In this document: in pieces, positions 7,544-19,681 of the stretch
Layout: each line of letters begins with the position of its first letter
How positions within the stretch are numbered: position 1 is the first letter of the stretch
Notes under the pieces: model-generated
The model's database searches: none
The model's input: only the letters and a program-made list of their open reading frames with translations
What the model was told of the DNA's origin: nothing
Translations under genes and position numbers: made by a program
From: an uncultured Tateyamaria sp.
GTDB lineage: Bacteria > Pseudomonadota > Alphaproteobacteria > Rhodobacterales > Rhodobacteraceae
Assembly: GCA_947501275.1 (NCBI GenBank)
Contig: CANMVD010000004.1
Location: 62,001 to 126,000 of the forward strand
Length of the DNA stretch: 64,000 nucleotides
Reading direction: 5' to 3'

Positions 7544-9361
7544 ATGGACCTGCGTAACATCGCCATTATCGCCCACGTCGACCATGGCAAAACCACCCTC
7601 GTGGACGAGCTGCTAAAGCAATCGGGCACCTACCGCGAGAACCAAGCCACGACCGAACGGGCCATGGACAGCAATGATCTGGAACGCGAACGTGGTATCA
7701 CCATTCTAGCCAAGGCAACTTCGGTGGAGTGGAAAAACACGCGGATCAACATCGTAGACACGCCCGGCCACGCCGATTTCGGTGGCGAAGTCGAGCGGAT
7801 CCTGAGCATGGTTGATGGCGTCGTTCTGCTTGTCGATGCTGCCGAAGGGCCGATGCCGCAAACCAAGTTTGTAACATCCAAGGCGCTGGCGCTTGGTCTG
7901 CGTCCTATCGTGGTGCTGAACAAGGTCGACAAACCGGACGGAGAACCCGACCGCGCGCTCGACGAGTGCTTTGATCTGTTTGCCAATCTTGGCGCGGATG
8001 ACGATCAGCTGGACTTTCCTGCCATGTACGCCTCGGGCCGCAATGGCTGGGCGGATATGGAGCTGGATGGCCCTCGCAAAGACCTGTCAGCCTTGTTCGA
8101 CCTGATTGTTGAGCACGTCCCGGCCCCGGCACAGGTTGCCGCACGCCAAGAGCCGTTCCGCATGTTGGCGACCACTCTGGGCGCGGATCCGTTCATCGGA
8201 CGCATCCTGACAGGGCGCGTTGAATCCGGCACCCTGAAGGCAGGTGAAACCGTCAAGGCGCTCAGCCGGGATGGCAGCCAGATCGAAAGTTTCCGCTGCA
8301 CCAAGATCCTTGCGTTTCGCGGTCTGGGCCAGCAGCCCATTGATCAGGCCGAAGCAGGCGACATCGTCTCATTGGCTGGCATGTCCAAAGCCACGGTGGC
8401 GGACAGCATCGTCGCGCCTTCTGTTTCTGACGCCCTGCCCGCCCAGCCCATCGATCCTCCCACGATCACAGTGACCTTCGGCATCAACGATTCCCCTTTG
8501 GCAGGCCGTGACGGGAAAAAGGTTCAATCGCGCGTCATTCGTGACCGATTGATGAAAGAAGCCGAAAGCAACGTGGCCATCAAAATCTCGGACACGCCAA
8601 GCGGCGATGCGTTCGAGGTTGCAGGGCGTGGCGAATTGCAGATGGGCGTGTTGATTGAAAACATGCGCCGCGAAGGGTTCGAGCTGTCAATCTCTCGCCC
8701 GCAGGTGCTATTTCAGGAAATTGACGGCGTTCGTCACGAGCCCATTGAAGAAGCCACAATTGACGTGGATGACGAATATTCCGGTGCTGTGATCGAAAAA
8801 CTGACCGGCGCACGCAAAGGCAATCTGGTCGAAATGAAACCAGCGGGCGCAGGCAAGACACGCATCGTGGCGCATGTACCATCCCGCGGGTTGATCGGAT
8901 ATCACGGGGAGTTCCTGACCGACACACGCGGCACAGGCGTTTTGAACCGCGTGTTTCACGAGTGGGCACCGCACAAAGGCCCTATTCCCGGACGGCGCGC
9001 GGGTGTTCTGATTTCGATGGAAAATGGTCAGTCCGTGGCCTTCGCCCTTTGGAACCTCGAAGAGCGTGGTCGCATGTTCATTGGCGCGCAAGCCGACGTT
9101 TACACCGGTATGATCATTGGTGAGCACAGCCGCGAAAACGATCTGGAAGTGAACCCGCTCAAAGGCAAGAAGCTAACCAACGTACGCGCATCCGGCACCG
9201 ATGAAGCCGTGCGTCTGACCACTCCGATCACCATGTCTCTGGAAGAAGCGATTGCCTATGTCGACGACGATGAGTTGGTTGAGGTGACGCCGAACGCGAT
9301 CCGGTTGCGCAAGCGCTACCTGGACCCGCATGAGCGCAAACGCATGGCGCGCGCTGGCTGA
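7544..9361 (+). CDS. typA: Translational GTPase TypA/BipA
   Basis: Ribosome-associated GTPase of the EF-G class, 605 residues, the usual family length, acting in ribosome assembly and stress adaptation. The G domain is complete: HVDHGKTT (residues 11-18), [15 protein letters not shown] (about 72-79) and NKVDKPD. It continues with beta-barrel and EF-G III/V-like domains and the TypA-specific C-terminal region ([33 protein letters not shown]). The start at 7544 ([16 protein letters not shown]) matches the family; the longer frame from 7409 does not. It is followed at once by the GC-rich hairpin repeat. Confidence 0.97.
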   Translation: MDLRNIAIIAHVDHGKTTLVDELLKQSGTYRENQATTERAMDSNDLERERGITILAKATSVEWKNTRINIVDTPGHADFGGEVERILSMVDGVVLLVDAAEGPMPQTKFVTSKALALGLRPIVVLNKVDKPDGEPDRALDECFDLFANLGADDDQLDFPAMYASGRNGWADMELDGPRKDLSALFDLIVEHVPAPAQVAARQEPFRMLATTLGADPFIGRILTGRVESGTLKAGETVKALSRDGSQIESFRCTKILAFRGLGQQPIDQAEAGDIVSLAGMSKATVADSIVAPSVSDALPAQPIDPPTITVTFGINDSPLAGRDGKKVQSRVIRDRLMKEAESNVAIKISDTPSGDAFEVAGRGELQMGVLIENMRREGFELSISRPQVLFQEIDGVRHEPIEEATIDVDDEYSGAVIEKLTGARKGNLVEMKPAGAGKTRIVAHVPSRGLIGYHGEFLTDTRGTGVLNRVFHEWAPHKGPIPGRRAGVLISMENGQSVAFALWNLEERGRMFIGAQADVYTGMIIGEHSRENDLEVNPLKGKKLTNVRASGTDEAVRLTTPITMSLEEAIAYVDDDELVEVTPNAIRLRKRYLDPHERKRMARAG

Positions 9362-9371
9362 AGCGGATGGG

Positions 9372-9394
9372 CTGGGGCTCTGCCCCAGACCCCG
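9372..9394 (+). repeat. GC-rich hairpin repeat, copy 2 (typA terminator region)
   Basis: CTGGGGC-TCT-GCCCCAG perfect stem-loop (9372-9388) followed by ACCCCG, 10 bases after the typA stop. It shares the GGGGC-N3-GCCCC-AGACCCC core with the element at 877-899. There is no T-run, so termination, if any, would not be canonical. Confidence 0.55.
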
Positions 9395-9419
9395 TGGTAT
9401 TTCCGGTCAGAAGAAACGC

Positions 9420-9707
9420 TTACTCACTCGTTTCCACGATCATAAGTTCGCGTTCTGAAGCGCCACGCGCGTGTTCCAGGGCCGCCTGATATGCGGCTGA
9501 ATGGTAGCATTTTTCGGCTGTTTCGACGTCCGGGAACTTCGCAACGACGTTGCGCGGACGATCTGTGCCTTCCAGCTGCACGTAGCGCCCGCCACGCGCA
9601 ATAAACTGACCGCCGTGATCGGCAATGGCCACTGTCGCGCCGACGGCGTATTTCTTGTACGCCTCCTCGTCTGTCACCGTCACATGTGCAATCCAAAGTG
9701 CTGGCAT
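9420..9707 (-). CDS. DUF1330 family protein
   Basis: Protein of 95 residues with the DUF1330 (ferredoxin-fold dimeric alpha/beta barrel) pattern: MPALWIAHVTVTDEEAYKKYA, GGQFIARGGRYVQLEG, RNVVAKFPDVETAEKCYHSAAYQAALEHARGASERELMIVE. The biochemical role is not established for the family. The ATG at 9707 lies one base after the alaS stop, and its Shine-Dalgarno (GGGAGGAT) is inside the last codons of alaS, so it is translated as the second gene of an alaS operon. Confidence 0.88.
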   Translation of the reverse strand: MPALWIAHVTVTDEEAYKKYAVGATVAIADHGGQFIARGGRYVQLEGTDRPRNVVAKFPDVETAEKCYHSAAYQAALEHARGASERELMIVETSE

Positions 9708-9708
9708 C

Positions 9709-12363
9709 TTATCCTCCCAAAACCGCTTTTGCGGCCGCGATCGCGGCATCTGCGTTGCTTGCATCCTTGGCACCGCCCTGCGCCATATCCGGCCGGCCAC
9801 CGCCACCCTTGCCGCCAAGTTCGACAACTGCTGCCTTCACGAGGTCAACGGCGCTGATACTGTCGGTTTTGTCCTGGGTGACACCAGCAGCCACGGCAAC
9901 CTTGCCATCCGCATCAGCAATCAACAACACGGCCCCGCTGCCAAGGCGTTGTTTGTGTTCATCAATCAGGGACGGCAAATCCTTGCCCGTCACGCCACTC
10001 AGAACTTGCGTAAGGAACGCAGTCCCATTCACGTCCTCAGCCTCTGGTGAGGCCTGACCGCCACCTGCCATTGCTAATTCACGACGCAGTTGTGCGACTT
10101 CATTGGCGAGCGCCTTGCGCTCATCCAGCAAGGCTTTGACCCGGGCGGGAACATCCTGCGATTGCGTTTTCAGTTCCGAAGCTGTGTCGGTGAGCGCTTG
10201 ATCCTGAGCGCGTAAATAGTCGAGCGCGGCCTGACCTGTCAGCGCTTCGATGCGACGCACGCCAGCACTGGATGCGCTGTCGCCAAGGCTGACAAAGGCG
10301 CCAATATCACCGGTTTGGCGCACGTGGGTGCCCCCGCACAGCTCCAGTGAATAGGTATCACCGCCCGTGCCTTTACCGGAGCCAGGCTGTTTGCCCATCG
10401 ACACAACACGAACTTCATCGCCGTATTTTTCGCCGAACAAGGCCTGCGCCCCGAGTGCGCGCGCATCATCCGGCGTCATCACACGCGTCTCGACGGCCGC
10501 ATTCTGGCGCACAAATGCATTCACCTCCGCCTCGACGGATTTGAGCTCATCCGCGCTCAGAGCCTTGCCATGGGAGAAGTCGAAACGCAGGCGGTCGGGC
10601 GCATTGAGTGAGCCGCGCTGCGCCACATGATCACCCAACGCCACCCGCAACGCCTCATGCAGCAAGTGCGTGGCCGAATGGTTGGCGCGGATGGCACTTC
10701 GGCGCAGGTGATCGACTTCAAGAACAGCGGCTTGTCCATTGGAAAGGCTTCCTTTTGTGACCTCAGCTACATGAATGAAAACATCCGCTGTCTTGCGGGT
10801 ATCCGTGATCCGGGCCTCTCCGTTTTCGGTGCGGATCACACCGGTATCCCCAACTTGCCCGCCACTTTCCGCGTAGAAAGGTGTCTGGTTCAGGGCAATT
10901 TGCACAGCCGTGCCAGTGGGCGCAGATTGAGTTTGTGCGCCATCAACAACCAGCGCCACGATCTGTCCTTCGGCCGTTTCCGTGTCATATCCCAGAAACT
11001 CTGTCGCCCCCGCAGTCTCGGCAACATCAAACCACACGGTGGCATCCGCGGCCTCTCCAGAGCCGGACCATGCTGCACGCGCCTTGGCTTTCTGCTCGGC
11101 CATGGCCGTATCAAACCCTTCGGTGTCGACACCGCGGCCTTTCTCACGCAATGCATCCTGCGTCAGATCCAGCGGAAAACCGTAAGTGTCGTACAATTTG
11201 AACGCAGTTGTTCCGGGTAAATCAGAGCCGTCTGGCAACTCCGTCAACGCATCGTCCAACAACTTCAACCCACGGTCGAGCGTTTGTTTGAAGCGTGTTT
11301 CCTCGGCCTCCAGGGTTTCGGTGATCAATGCCTGCGCTTGGCCAAGTTCTGGATAGGCTGCGCCCATTTGCCGGATCAGCGCCGGCACCAGCCGGTACAT
11401 AACCGGATCCTTGGCCCCGAGAAGGTGAGCATGCCGCATGGCACGGCGCATAATGCGGCGCAAAACATAACCGCGCCCGTCATTGGACGGCATGACGCCA
11501 TCAGCGATCAGGAAAGACGTTGATCGCAAATGATCGGCAATCACCCGGTGATGCACATTTTGATCGCCATATGGGTCAACACCTGTCGCATCCGCAGATG
11601 CTTCGATCAGCGATTTGAACAGGTCCGTGTCATAGTTGTCGTGGCTGCCCTGCAGCAGCGCGCCAATGCGTTCCAGCCCCATGCCGGTGTCAATCGACTG
11701 CATCTCGAGGTCGACCATCGAGCCGTCTTCGAACTGTTCATTCTGCATGAACACGATGTTCCAGATTTCGATAAACCGGTCACCATCCTCTTCCGGTGAG
11801 CCCGGAGGCCCGCCCCAGATATGATCGCCGTGATCATAGAAGATCTCAGTGCAAGGACCGCAGGGGCCAGTGGGCCCCATTTGCCAAAAGTTGTCCGAAG
11901 TCGCGATGCGAATAATCCGGTCTTCTGGAACGCCAACTTTTTTCCAGATCTCATATGCCTCGTCATCGGTGTGATAGACGGTCACGTACAGGCGATCCTT
12001 CGGAATGCCGAACTCACCTGTGATCAGGTTCCACGCAAATGGGATCGCTTCGTGCTTGAAATAGTCGCCAAAGCTGAAGTTGCCGAGCATTTCAAAGAAT
12101 GTGTGGTGCCGCGCCGTATACCCAACATTGTCGAGGTCATTGTGCTTGCCGCCTGCGCGGACGCATTTCTGCGATGTCGTGGCGCGGGTATAGTCCCGTG
12201 TTTCCAAGCCAGTGAACAGGTTCTTGAACTGCACCATGCCCGAATTCACAAACATCAAAGTCGGGTCGTTGCGAGGAACAAGCGGGCTGGACGGCACCAC
12301 CGCATGTCCTTGTTTCTCAAAGTAATTCAGGAAAGTCGAGCGGATGTCATTGAGCGATGGCAT
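9709..12363 (-). CDS. alaS: Alanyl-tRNA synthetase
   Basis: Charges tRNA-Ala with alanine. At 884 residues it has the full class II architecture: catalytic N-terminal domain ([42 protein letters not shown] region), tRNA-recognition helices, editing domain with the zinc motif NHSATHLLH and, further on, CGGTH, and a C-terminal DHHA1-type oligomerisation domain. The start at 12363 ([15 protein letters not shown]) matches the family; the frame remains open upstream across the recA terminator. It is co-transcribed with the DUF1330 gene. Confidence 0.97.
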   Translation of the reverse strand: MPSLNDIRSTFLNYFEKQGHAVVPSSPLVPRNDPTLMFVNSGMVQFKNLFTGLETRDYTRATTSQKCVRAGGKHNDLDNVGYTARHHTFFEMLGNFSFGDYFKHEAIPFAWNLITGEFGIPKDRLYVTVYHTDDEAYEIWKKVGVPEDRIIRIATSDNFWQMGPTGPCGPCTEIFYDHGDHIWGGPPGSPEEDGDRFIEIWNIVFMQNEQFEDGSMVDLEMQSIDTGMGLERIGALLQGSHDNYDTDLFKSLIEASADATGVDPYGDQNVHHRVIADHLRSTSFLIADGVMPSNDGRGYVLRRIMRRAMRHAHLLGAKDPVMYRLVPALIRQMGAAYPELGQAQALITETLEAEETRFKQTLDRGLKLLDDALTELPDGSDLPGTTAFKLYDTYGFPLDLTQDALREKGRGVDTEGFDTAMAEQKAKARAAWSGSGEAADATVWFDVAETAGATEFLGYDTETAEGQIVALVVDGAQTQSAPTGTAVQIALNQTPFYAESGGQVGDTGVIRTENGEARITDTRKTADVFIHVAEVTKGSLSNGQAAVLEVDHLRRSAIRANHSATHLLHEALRVALGDHVAQRGSLNAPDRLRFDFSHGKALSADELKSVEAEVNAFVRQNAAVETRVMTPDDARALGAQALFGEKYGDEVRVVSMGKQPGSGKGTGGDTYSLELCGGTHVRQTGDIGAFVSLGDSASSAGVRRIEALTGQAALDYLRAQDQALTDTASELKTQSQDVPARVKALLDERKALANEVAQLRRELAMAGGGQASPEAEDVNGTAFLTQVLSGVTGKDLPSLIDEHKQRLGSGAVLLIADADGKVAVAAGVTQDKTDSISAVDLVKAAVVELGGKGGGGRPDMAQGGAKDASNADAAIAAAKAVLGG

Positions 12364-12433
12364 GGTGCAATTCCGGGGCGGAGGACAGGTTACACTGACA
12401 TAACCCTGAGGCGGTGCAGTGTCCATAAACGAA

Positions 12434-12461
12434 ACAGGGCGCTGCAATTGCAACGCCCTGT
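12434..12461 (-). terminator. Terminator downstream of recA
   Basis: ACAGGGCG and CGCCCTGT pair around a 12-base loop that itself contains GCAATTGC; on the minus strand the stem is followed by TTCGTTT. It lies between recA and alaS, on the same strand. The T-run is imperfect. Confidence 0.6.
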
Positions 12462-12540
12462 CCTTGTCAAAACTCTGGCCACCCGCAGGATTGGGACACT
12501 TTGGCGCCGCTCAAATCAGCGAGGTTCCACCCCGGCAGGC

Positions 12541-13620
12541 TTATGCCTCTAGGATGTCGTCATCCTCAGTCTTCTCGCCTTCCGGCATTTCGAAATCAAG
12601 CCCATGGGCCGCCCGGATCTTATCCTCGATCTCAAGGGCGATGCGCGTGTTTTCCTTGAGGAAGCTCTTGGCGTTTTCCCGCCCCTGCCCGATCCGTTCG
12701 TCACCATAGCTGAACCACGAACCAGACTTTTCAACGACACCAGCCTTGGCGCCCAAATCCAGCAACTCACCCATTTTCGAGATGCCTTCGCCATACATGA
12801 TGTCGAACTCCACCTGCTTGAAAGGTGGTGCGACCTTGTTTTTCACGACCTTGACGCGGGTTGCGTTCCCAACGACTTCGTCGCGGTCCTTCAACGCGCC
12901 GATCCGGCGAATATCGAGACGGACGGAGGAGTAGAATTTCAGCGCATTACCGCCTGTCGTCGTTTCTGGCGAGCCGAACATGACACCGATTTTCATCCGG
13001 ATCTGGTTGATGAAGATTACCATGCAGTTCGAACGGCTGATGGAGCCGGTCAGTTTACGCATCGCCTGGCTCATCAAGCGGGCCTGCACACCAACACTGC
13101 TGTCACCCATGTCACCCTCAAGTTCAGACTTGGGCGTAAGCGCGGCAACAGAATCGACAACCACCATGTTGACGGCACCTGAACGCACCAGCGTGTCTGT
13201 GATTTCCAGCGCCTGTTCACCGGTATCAGGTTGCGAGATCAGCAATTCATCCAGATTCACGCCCAGCTTTTTGGCATATTGCGGGTCGAGCGCGTGTTCC
13301 GCATCAACGAAAGCACACACACCGCCTTGCTTCTGTTGCTCGGCAACGCAGTGCAGTGTCAGCGTAGTTTTCCCTGAAGATTCAGGGCCATAGATCTCGA
13401 CAATGCGCCCCATCGGCAAACCGCCGATGCCCAGTGCGATGTCCAAACCAAGAGAACCGGTTGAGCTGGCCCTGATATCCTGGATTGCGCCCTCATCGCC
13501 GAGCTTCATGATCGACCCCTTGCCGAACTGACGCTCGATTTGGGCCAGCGCGCTGTCCAGCGCCTTTTGTTTGTCCGCTGTTTTTTTATCTGTCATGTTC
13601 AAAAGGTCTGCCGTTGCCAT
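12541..13620 (-). CDS. recA: RecA recombinase
   Basis: ATP-dependent strand-exchange protein and SOS co-protease, 359 residues. It shows Walker [10 protein letters not shown], the conserved core [11 protein letters not shown] and L2-loop region with [17 protein letters not shown], and an acidic C-terminal tail ([11 protein letters not shown]). The start chosen is [13 protein letters not shown], preceded by AAGGACGAAATCA (good Shine-Dalgarno); a Met seven codons upstream is possible but lacks this. The promoter carries an SOS box, so LexA control is expected. Confidence 0.97.
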   Translation of the reverse strand: MATADLLNMTDKKTADKQKALDSALAQIERQFGKGSIMKLGDEGAIQDIRASSTGSLGLDIALGIGGLPMGRIVEIYGPESSGKTTLTLHCVAEQQKQGGVCAFVDAEHALDPQYAKKLGVNLDELLISQPDTGEQALEITDTLVRSGAVNMVVVDSVAALTPKSELEGDMGDSSVGVQARLMSQAMRKLTGSISRSNCMVIFINQIRMKIGVMFGSPETTTGGNALKFYSSVRLDIRRIGALKDRDEVVGNATRVKVVKNKVAPPFKQVEFDIMYGEGISKMGELLDLGAKAGVVEKSGSWFSYGDERIGQGRENAKSFLKENTRIALEIEDKIRAAHGLDFEMPEGEKTEDDDILEA

Positions 13621-13694
13621 TGATTTCGTCCTTTGTGTCACACCCCGGTATGAGCAGCAATCACTGCTGCAACAGGGGCTTGGTCTGCGTCGAT

Positions 13695-13709
13695 GTTCTC
13701 ATTGTGTTC
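13695..13709. promoter_or_regulatory. LexA (SOS) box of recA
   Basis: GTTC-TCATTGT-GTTC fits the alphaproteobacterial LexA consensus GTTC-N7-GTTC exactly. It lies directly downstream of the proposed recA -10 and would cover the transcription start. Confidence 0.9.
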
Positions 13710-13738
13710 CTTATGAGATCAAAAAGAGAACATTTCAA
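13710..13738 (-). promoter_or_regulatory. Putative recA promoter
   Basis: On the minus strand, -35 TTGAAA (13733-13738) and -10 CATAAG (13710-13715) have a 17-base spacer and sit immediately upstream of the SOS box. Confidence 0.5.
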
Positions 13739-13830
13739 TAAAATTCTCTGCATCTACCTTTTGCCGTGATGGGTTAAGGAGTAGTTTACAGCCACAGTCA
13801 AAAGTTGGCGAATGGGACGGAACCGCGCAA

Positions 13831-14430
13831 ATGTTGGTGTTTTATAAAGCAAACCTGGTGTTTCTGTCTGTTCCCAAGACCGGCACAACAGCATACGAAG
13901 CCGCATTGCGCCCGTACGCCGACATGGCCATATCCGAGCCCCCGATGCTCAAACATGCTCCGGTCTATCGCTACAACAGATTTGTGCGCCCCATGTATCT
14001 CAAGGTCTGTGACACCGATTTGGAAGTGATGGCAGTTATGCGTGAACCAATCAGTTGGCTGGGCAGTTGGTGGCGATATCGTCAACGCCCGTTTATGGCC
14101 GGTAAGCCCAATGCAACTCACGGCATCAGTTTTGATGACTTTGTGCTGGCCTACATGAAAGGCAATAAGCCGGGTTTCGCAGATGTGGGCAGTCAGGCCA
14201 GGTTCCTCGAACGCCAACCCAACGGCACAGGCGTTACACATCTGTTCCGATACGAGGATCAGCCCAGATTACAAGCGTTTCTCACTGAGCGCGTTGGCGT
14301 CACGTTTGAGCTGGAACGCCACAATGTTTCACCGGCCATGCCGGCGCAACTTTCACAGGATGTCGAAACGAGGTTTCGTCGTAAATTCGACGAAGAGTTT
14401 GCGCTTTACGACAGCATCCCGACAGGGTGA
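13831..14430 (+). CDS. Sulfotransferase-like P-loop protein
   Basis: Protein of 199 residues starting MLVFYKANLVFLSVPKTGTTAYEAAL: the VPKTGTT segment (about residues 14-20) is the 5'-phosphosulfate-binding loop of PAPS-dependent sulfotransferases, and MREPISWLGSWWRYR resembles the 3'-phosphate-binding RxxxxxxxS site. It is short for the family. Relatives in Rhodobacterales are, from memory, often mislabelled gamma-glutamyl kinase. No partner gene indicates the acceptor. Divergent from recA, convergent with cckA (9 bases between stops). Confidence 0.7.
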   Translation: MLVFYKANLVFLSVPKTGTTAYEAALRPYADMAISEPPMLKHAPVYRYNRFVRPMYLKVCDTDLEVMAVMREPISWLGSWWRYRQRPFMAGKPNATHGISFDDFVLAYMKGNKPGFADVGSQARFLERQPNGTGVTHLFRYEDQPRLQAFLTERVGVTFELERHNVSPAMPAQLSQDVETRFRRKFDEEFALYDSIPTG

Positions 14431-14439
14431 TTACGGCTG

Positions 14440-16737
14440 CTAGTGCAACTGTTTGTGCACCGTATCCGCCAGATCATTGAGTGAGAACGGCTTGGGCAAA
14501 AACACGGAATTTGGAATGCTTTCCTGCTGATCGCTCAATTTGTCTTCCGCATAGCCCGAGACAAAGACCACGCGCACATCCGGACGTTCTTGAAGCGCTT
14601 CGCGGACCCAGCTTGGGCCGTCTTTGCCCGGCATAACGACATCTGTGACAAACAAGTCCACATTCAACGTGTCGTCTTCCAGCGTTTTCAATGCCGCTTC
14701 AGCACTGTCCGCTTCAAGGACTGTGTAGCCACGCAGCCGCAATGCGCGACTGGCGAACGCCCTCACAGGCGCTTCATCCTCAACCAGCAAGATAACGCCG
14801 TCGCCATGTTCCGGTGTTGGAAGCGGAATTGCTTTTTCGACAACAACCGGTTTGGCTGCGCCGCGTTCCAGAACCGGGAACATGATTGAGAAACATGTGC
14901 CGGAGTTCAGCGTGCTGTCTACGAAGATAAAACCACCTGTCTGCTTGACGATCCCGTATGCCGTGGACAAACCCAGCCCGGTTCCCTCTCCGGTACGCTT
15001 GGTTGTGTAGAACGGTTCAAACACTTTCTGGATCTTGTCCGCAGGAATACCCATCCCTTCGTCGATCACACGCAGACACACATATTGCCCCGCCGGGACC
15101 GTCACGCGATCCCGCTCCAGTGGCTCTTTGAGATTGACGCACTCTGTCTCGATCTTGATCTCACCGCCATTGGGCATGGCATCGCGAGCGTTGACGACCA
15201 AGTTCATCAGCACCTGTTCCAGCTGTCGCTTGTCTGCGCGGATGGTTTTGAGAACAGGGTCATGGGCCAGACTCAAGCGGACCTTTTCACCAACCAGACG
15301 GTTCAGCAGATGCGTAAGGTCCGCCATGGTGTCCCGCAGATCCAGTTCCTCAGGACGCAGTGTTTGCTTACGTGAGAATGCGAGCAACTGCCCCACAAGT
15401 GCTGCAGCGCGGTTTGCATTCTGGTTGATCTGCATCAGGTCACTGTAGTCGGCATCGCCCTGATCATGGCGCAACAAAAGCAGATCGCAGTGACCAGAAA
15501 TTGCAGTCAGGAGGTTGTTGAAGTCATGCGCAACACCGCCCGCCAACTGACCAATCGCCTGCATTTTCTGGCTTTGAACAAATTGTGCCTCGAGGGTTTT
15601 CAACTCGGTCGCATCAGACAAGACCGCCAGCACAGTCGTTTCGCCACCTTCGGAGAAACAGTTCAGCGCGACCTGCACAAACATCTCTTTGTCCGTGCGG
15701 CGTAAACGCAGGAATTCTGATTGCTGTACCGCACGCCCCGACACAGTCTCGGCAAGCCAATCCCCGACAGGTCGCCCCAAGCCTTCCATAAGACTGGAGA
15801 GATGAACGCCCTCAGCCATGCCATCACCAATAAGATCCGCACCAATTCGGTTGAAACTGAGAACCTTGCCAGAGGCAGAAAAACGCACCAAGGGCACAGG
15901 AAGGTCTTCGAATGCGGACCATGTGGACACGCTGCTTGTTTCCGGAGGAGGCAACAAGTAGATGGCCTTTCGCCCAGCACCAGCATCTACTTGCGTTGCA
16001 AGTACATCAAGAGGACCATCCTTGGCGGTGATACGCGCGACAGATCCCATTGCGACGGGCGTGTGATCAAATATAGCATCGAGTGATTTGACACGCTGAC
16101 CGATGAGCGTACGCGCGGATTCATTCATATACAGCACGGCACCTGTGCGCCCTGTCATGACCATCGGCAGACCTGGACCATCCGTTCCGCGCCCCTGCCC
16201 TGTGTCCAAAACGGCCTCCAACCGCCACAGAAAGCGATCTTCTCCCATCTCGTGCACGGCGAGGCGCATATGGCCTTTACGCGTAACAATGTCCTCGCGT
16301 GCCGCACCGTCTGTATCGGCCAGCGCCTTGAGCCGGAACAGTATGCCGCCAGGGTTGGCAAAGGTTGTGCGCAATGCGCCGGCCAGCGTCTCGCCACGTC
16401 TGACGCCATACAGCTTTCGGGCCGCTTGATTGGCGCGCAGGACTTCGCCGTCTGCGGTGCATACGAAACTGGGCGAGCTGTCCTTTTCAATGAAGTCACC
16501 GATCGCGCCCATCGTCTGGGCTGATTTTTCGGATGCTTGACGCATCTTGAATGTAACTACCACGCCGATCAGCAACAGCGTAACACCGGCCGCGACTAGC
16601 CCCATTTTGATCAAAGGCTCCGGGGCCAGAATCCCCATGACGCCCATCAACAGTGAAGCGCCCAAAAGGCTTATTCCTCGCGTTGTCCCGCCTTGGGAAA
16701 GGCTGGACCGGGTGCCTTGCTTTAGCGCGCGCATCAC
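14440..16737 (-). CDS. cckA: Hybrid sensor kinase CckA
   Basis: Cell-cycle/motility histidine kinase feeding the CckA-ChpT-CtrA phosphorelay, 765 residues. Two transmembrane helices near the N-terminus (about residues 22-65), PAS-like regions (SFVCTADGEVLRANQAARKLYG and DLPVPLVRFSASGKVLSFNRIG), HisKA motif GGVAHDFNNLL with phosphor-acceptor His404, HATPase_c (NLVVNARDAM, GTGLGLSTAYGIV) and a C-terminal receiver with Asp699 in TDVVMPGKDG. I take the GTG at 16737 (next codon ATG) because AGGAGG lies 9 bases upstream; the frame opens to 16785 without a better site. A CtrA box lies 55 bases upstream. Confidence 0.92.
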   Translation of the reverse strand: MMRALKQGTRSSLSQGGTTRGISLLGASLLMGVMGILAPEPLIKMGLVAAGVTLLLIGVVVTFKMRQASEKSAQTMGAIGDFIEKDSSPSFVCTADGEVLRANQAARKLYGVRRGETLAGALRTTFANPGGILFRLKALADTDGAAREDIVTRKGHMRLAVHEMGEDRFLWRLEAVLDTGQGRGTDGPGLPMVMTGRTGAVLYMNESARTLIGQRVKSLDAIFDHTPVAMGSVARITAKDGPLDVLATQVDAGAGRKAIYLLPPPETSSVSTWSAFEDLPVPLVRFSASGKVLSFNRIGADLIGDGMAEGVHLSSLMEGLGRPVGDWLAETVSGRAVQQSEFLRLRRTDKEMFVQVALNCFSEGGETTVLAVLSDATELKTLEAQFVQSQKMQAIGQLAGGVAHDFNNLLTAISGHCDLLLLRHDQGDADYSDLMQINQNANRAAALVGQLLAFSRKQTLRPEELDLRDTMADLTHLLNRLVGEKVRLSLAHDPVLKTIRADKRQLEQVLMNLVVNARDAMPNGGEIKIETECVNLKEPLERDRVTVPAGQYVCLRVIDEGMGIPADKIQKVFEPFYTTKRTGEGTGLGLSTAYGIVKQTGGFIFVDSTLNSGTCFSIMFPVLERGAAKPVVVEKAIPLPTPEHGDGVILLVEDEAPVRAFASRALRLRGYTVLEADSAEAALKTLEDDTLNVDLFVTDVVMPGKDGPSWVREALQERPDVRVVFVSGYAEDKLSDQQESIPNSVFLPKPFSLNDLADTVHKQLH

Positions 16738-16791
16738 TGCCGGGAACCTCCTGCAATTAGAATCGTTGCCGTCGTTTTGCGCCACGAAGTG

Positions 16792-16806
16792 TTAATTGCA
16801 GCTTAA
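16792..16806. promoter_or_regulatory. CtrA box upstream of cckA
   Basis: TTAA-TTGCAGC-TTAA is a perfect full CtrA site (TTAA-N7-TTAA), 55 bases upstream of the cckA start codon. It predicts feedback of CtrA on its own kinase. Confidence 0.7.
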
Positions 16807-16882
16807 CCACATCAAGCACGGAGGGCGGAATGCAGCTCACGGCAAAGTCGTGCGCATCCACGAAATGTAACCCAGAGTTGAG

Positions 16883-18052
16883 TTAAGCGAGAATTGACTG
16901 ACGGGTCAAGTGCGCAGCAAAGAAACCGTCACCGTCTTCATCCACAGCCCACGACTGAAGGTGCTGCAATTCCCAGTCAGGGTTCCGGGCCAGAAAGCCA
17001 TCAATTTGAGATTGATTTTCGATGTTCAAAACAGAGCAGGTCGCATAGACCAACACACCGTTCGGCGCGACATGGGCAGCGGCGGCGTTCAGAATGTCTG
17101 TTTGCATGCCAGACAACGCGTCAAGGCGTTCAGGTGTCAGCGCCCATTTTGCATCCGGTGTGCGCCGCCATGTCCCAGACCCAGAACATGGCGCATCCAC
17201 CAGCACCAAATCGAGCATCCCGGCCTGTGCTATCTCTTCCGGGGAACAGATGGCGATCTGGTGACCAGCACGCTGTGCGCGCACGGGAATGTCTTTCATG
17301 CGCACCGGATCGGCATCATGCGCAGTGACCCGCCAGCCCAAAGCGGCCAGGGCAAGTGATTTGCCGCCCCCACCGGCACAGTAATCCAACGCCGTACCGG
17401 TTGGTGCAATATCTTCAACAGCAGCTTGACTCGACGCATCCTGCAACTCGACCAACCCATCAGCGAAACTGGTGCTGTTGCGGATCTTGCGCGCACCTTC
17501 CGTCACGCTCAATGCCGTCGACGCACGCGGATTTTTGACAGTCGCTATGCCTTCGCTGGCAAGTGCGTCCTGCGCGGCCTCAGAATCCGTACGGGCCACG
17601 TTCACGCGCAACGTAATAGGCGCGCGTCTCCTCAACGCCTGCGCCGCGTCTTTGGCCATCTCGCCGAGGCTCTGTTCAAACAACGGCAACAGCCAATCCG
17701 GCAGATCCCAAAGATCCCCTTTGGCTTCCGGCACCCGATCATGCGCGACTTCTGCCGTGCTCAACGGTGCTGGACTGTACCCTTCACCGGAAAAAAACTG
17801 TGCCGGGTCGACCCCTTCGGCACGCAACCGGCCAAGCATACGCGCGCGACCTGTCGTGCCGCCCCCTCGTATAGCGTCACTGCGCCAATTGCGCAGCGCA
17901 TCAAATACATGATCCCGCACCGCAGCGCGGTCCTTGGACCCGGCATAGCGGCTGCCGCGCGCCCATCGTGTCAAAGCCTGTTCGGCGGCCTGACCACCGA
18001 TGATGGCATCCAGAACCTCGATTGCAGCAGCTATACGGGCAGACGGGGTCAT
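16883..18052 (-). CDS. RsmB-family rRNA (cytosine-C5) methyltransferase
   Basis: SAM-dependent RNA m5C methyltransferase of the RsmB/NOL1/NOP2 family, 389 residues. An N-terminal NusB-like helical domain (about 1-140) precedes the catalytic domain with SAM loop LDYCAGGGGKSLALAALG and the two catalytic cysteines in VDAPCSGSGTWRR (motif IV) and YATCSVL (motif VI). Probable target is C967-equivalent of 16S rRNA, though some paralogues act on tRNA. It lies 39 bases downstream of guaB on the same strand, probably co-transcribed. Confidence 0.9.
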   Translation of the reverse strand: MTPSARIAAAIEVLDAIIGGQAAEQALTRWARGSRYAGSKDRAAVRDHVFDALRNWRSDAIRGGGTTGRARMLGRLRAEGVDPAQFFSGEGYSPAPLSTAEVAHDRVPEAKGDLWDLPDWLLPLFEQSLGEMAKDAAQALRRRAPITLRVNVARTDSEAAQDALASEGIATVKNPRASTALSVTEGARKIRNSTSFADGLVELQDASSQAAVEDIAPTGTALDYCAGGGGKSLALAALGWRVTAHDADPVRMKDIPVRAQRAGHQIAICSPEEIAQAGMLDLVLVDAPCSGSGTWRRTPDAKWALTPERLDALSGMQTDILNAAAAHVAPNGVLVYATCSVLNIENQSQIDGFLARNPDWELQHLQSWAVDEDGDGFFAAHLTRQSILA

Positions 18053-18091
18053 CTGGCATTCACATGAACAAAGTCGTGTAACACTTTGAAT

Positions 18092-19543
<1,452 letters not shown>

Positions 19544-19681
19544 TCACCTCGCAGAAGGAGTGTTCATTTGGCGGTTTGCTTTCTCATGGGCGCGGCAGAA
19601 AGAAAAGGTCAAAAACACCGCTCTTGGCATTTGCGCGCACGCAGGCAAAGTTGACGCCGACGATCAAGGAGCTTGAACGAC

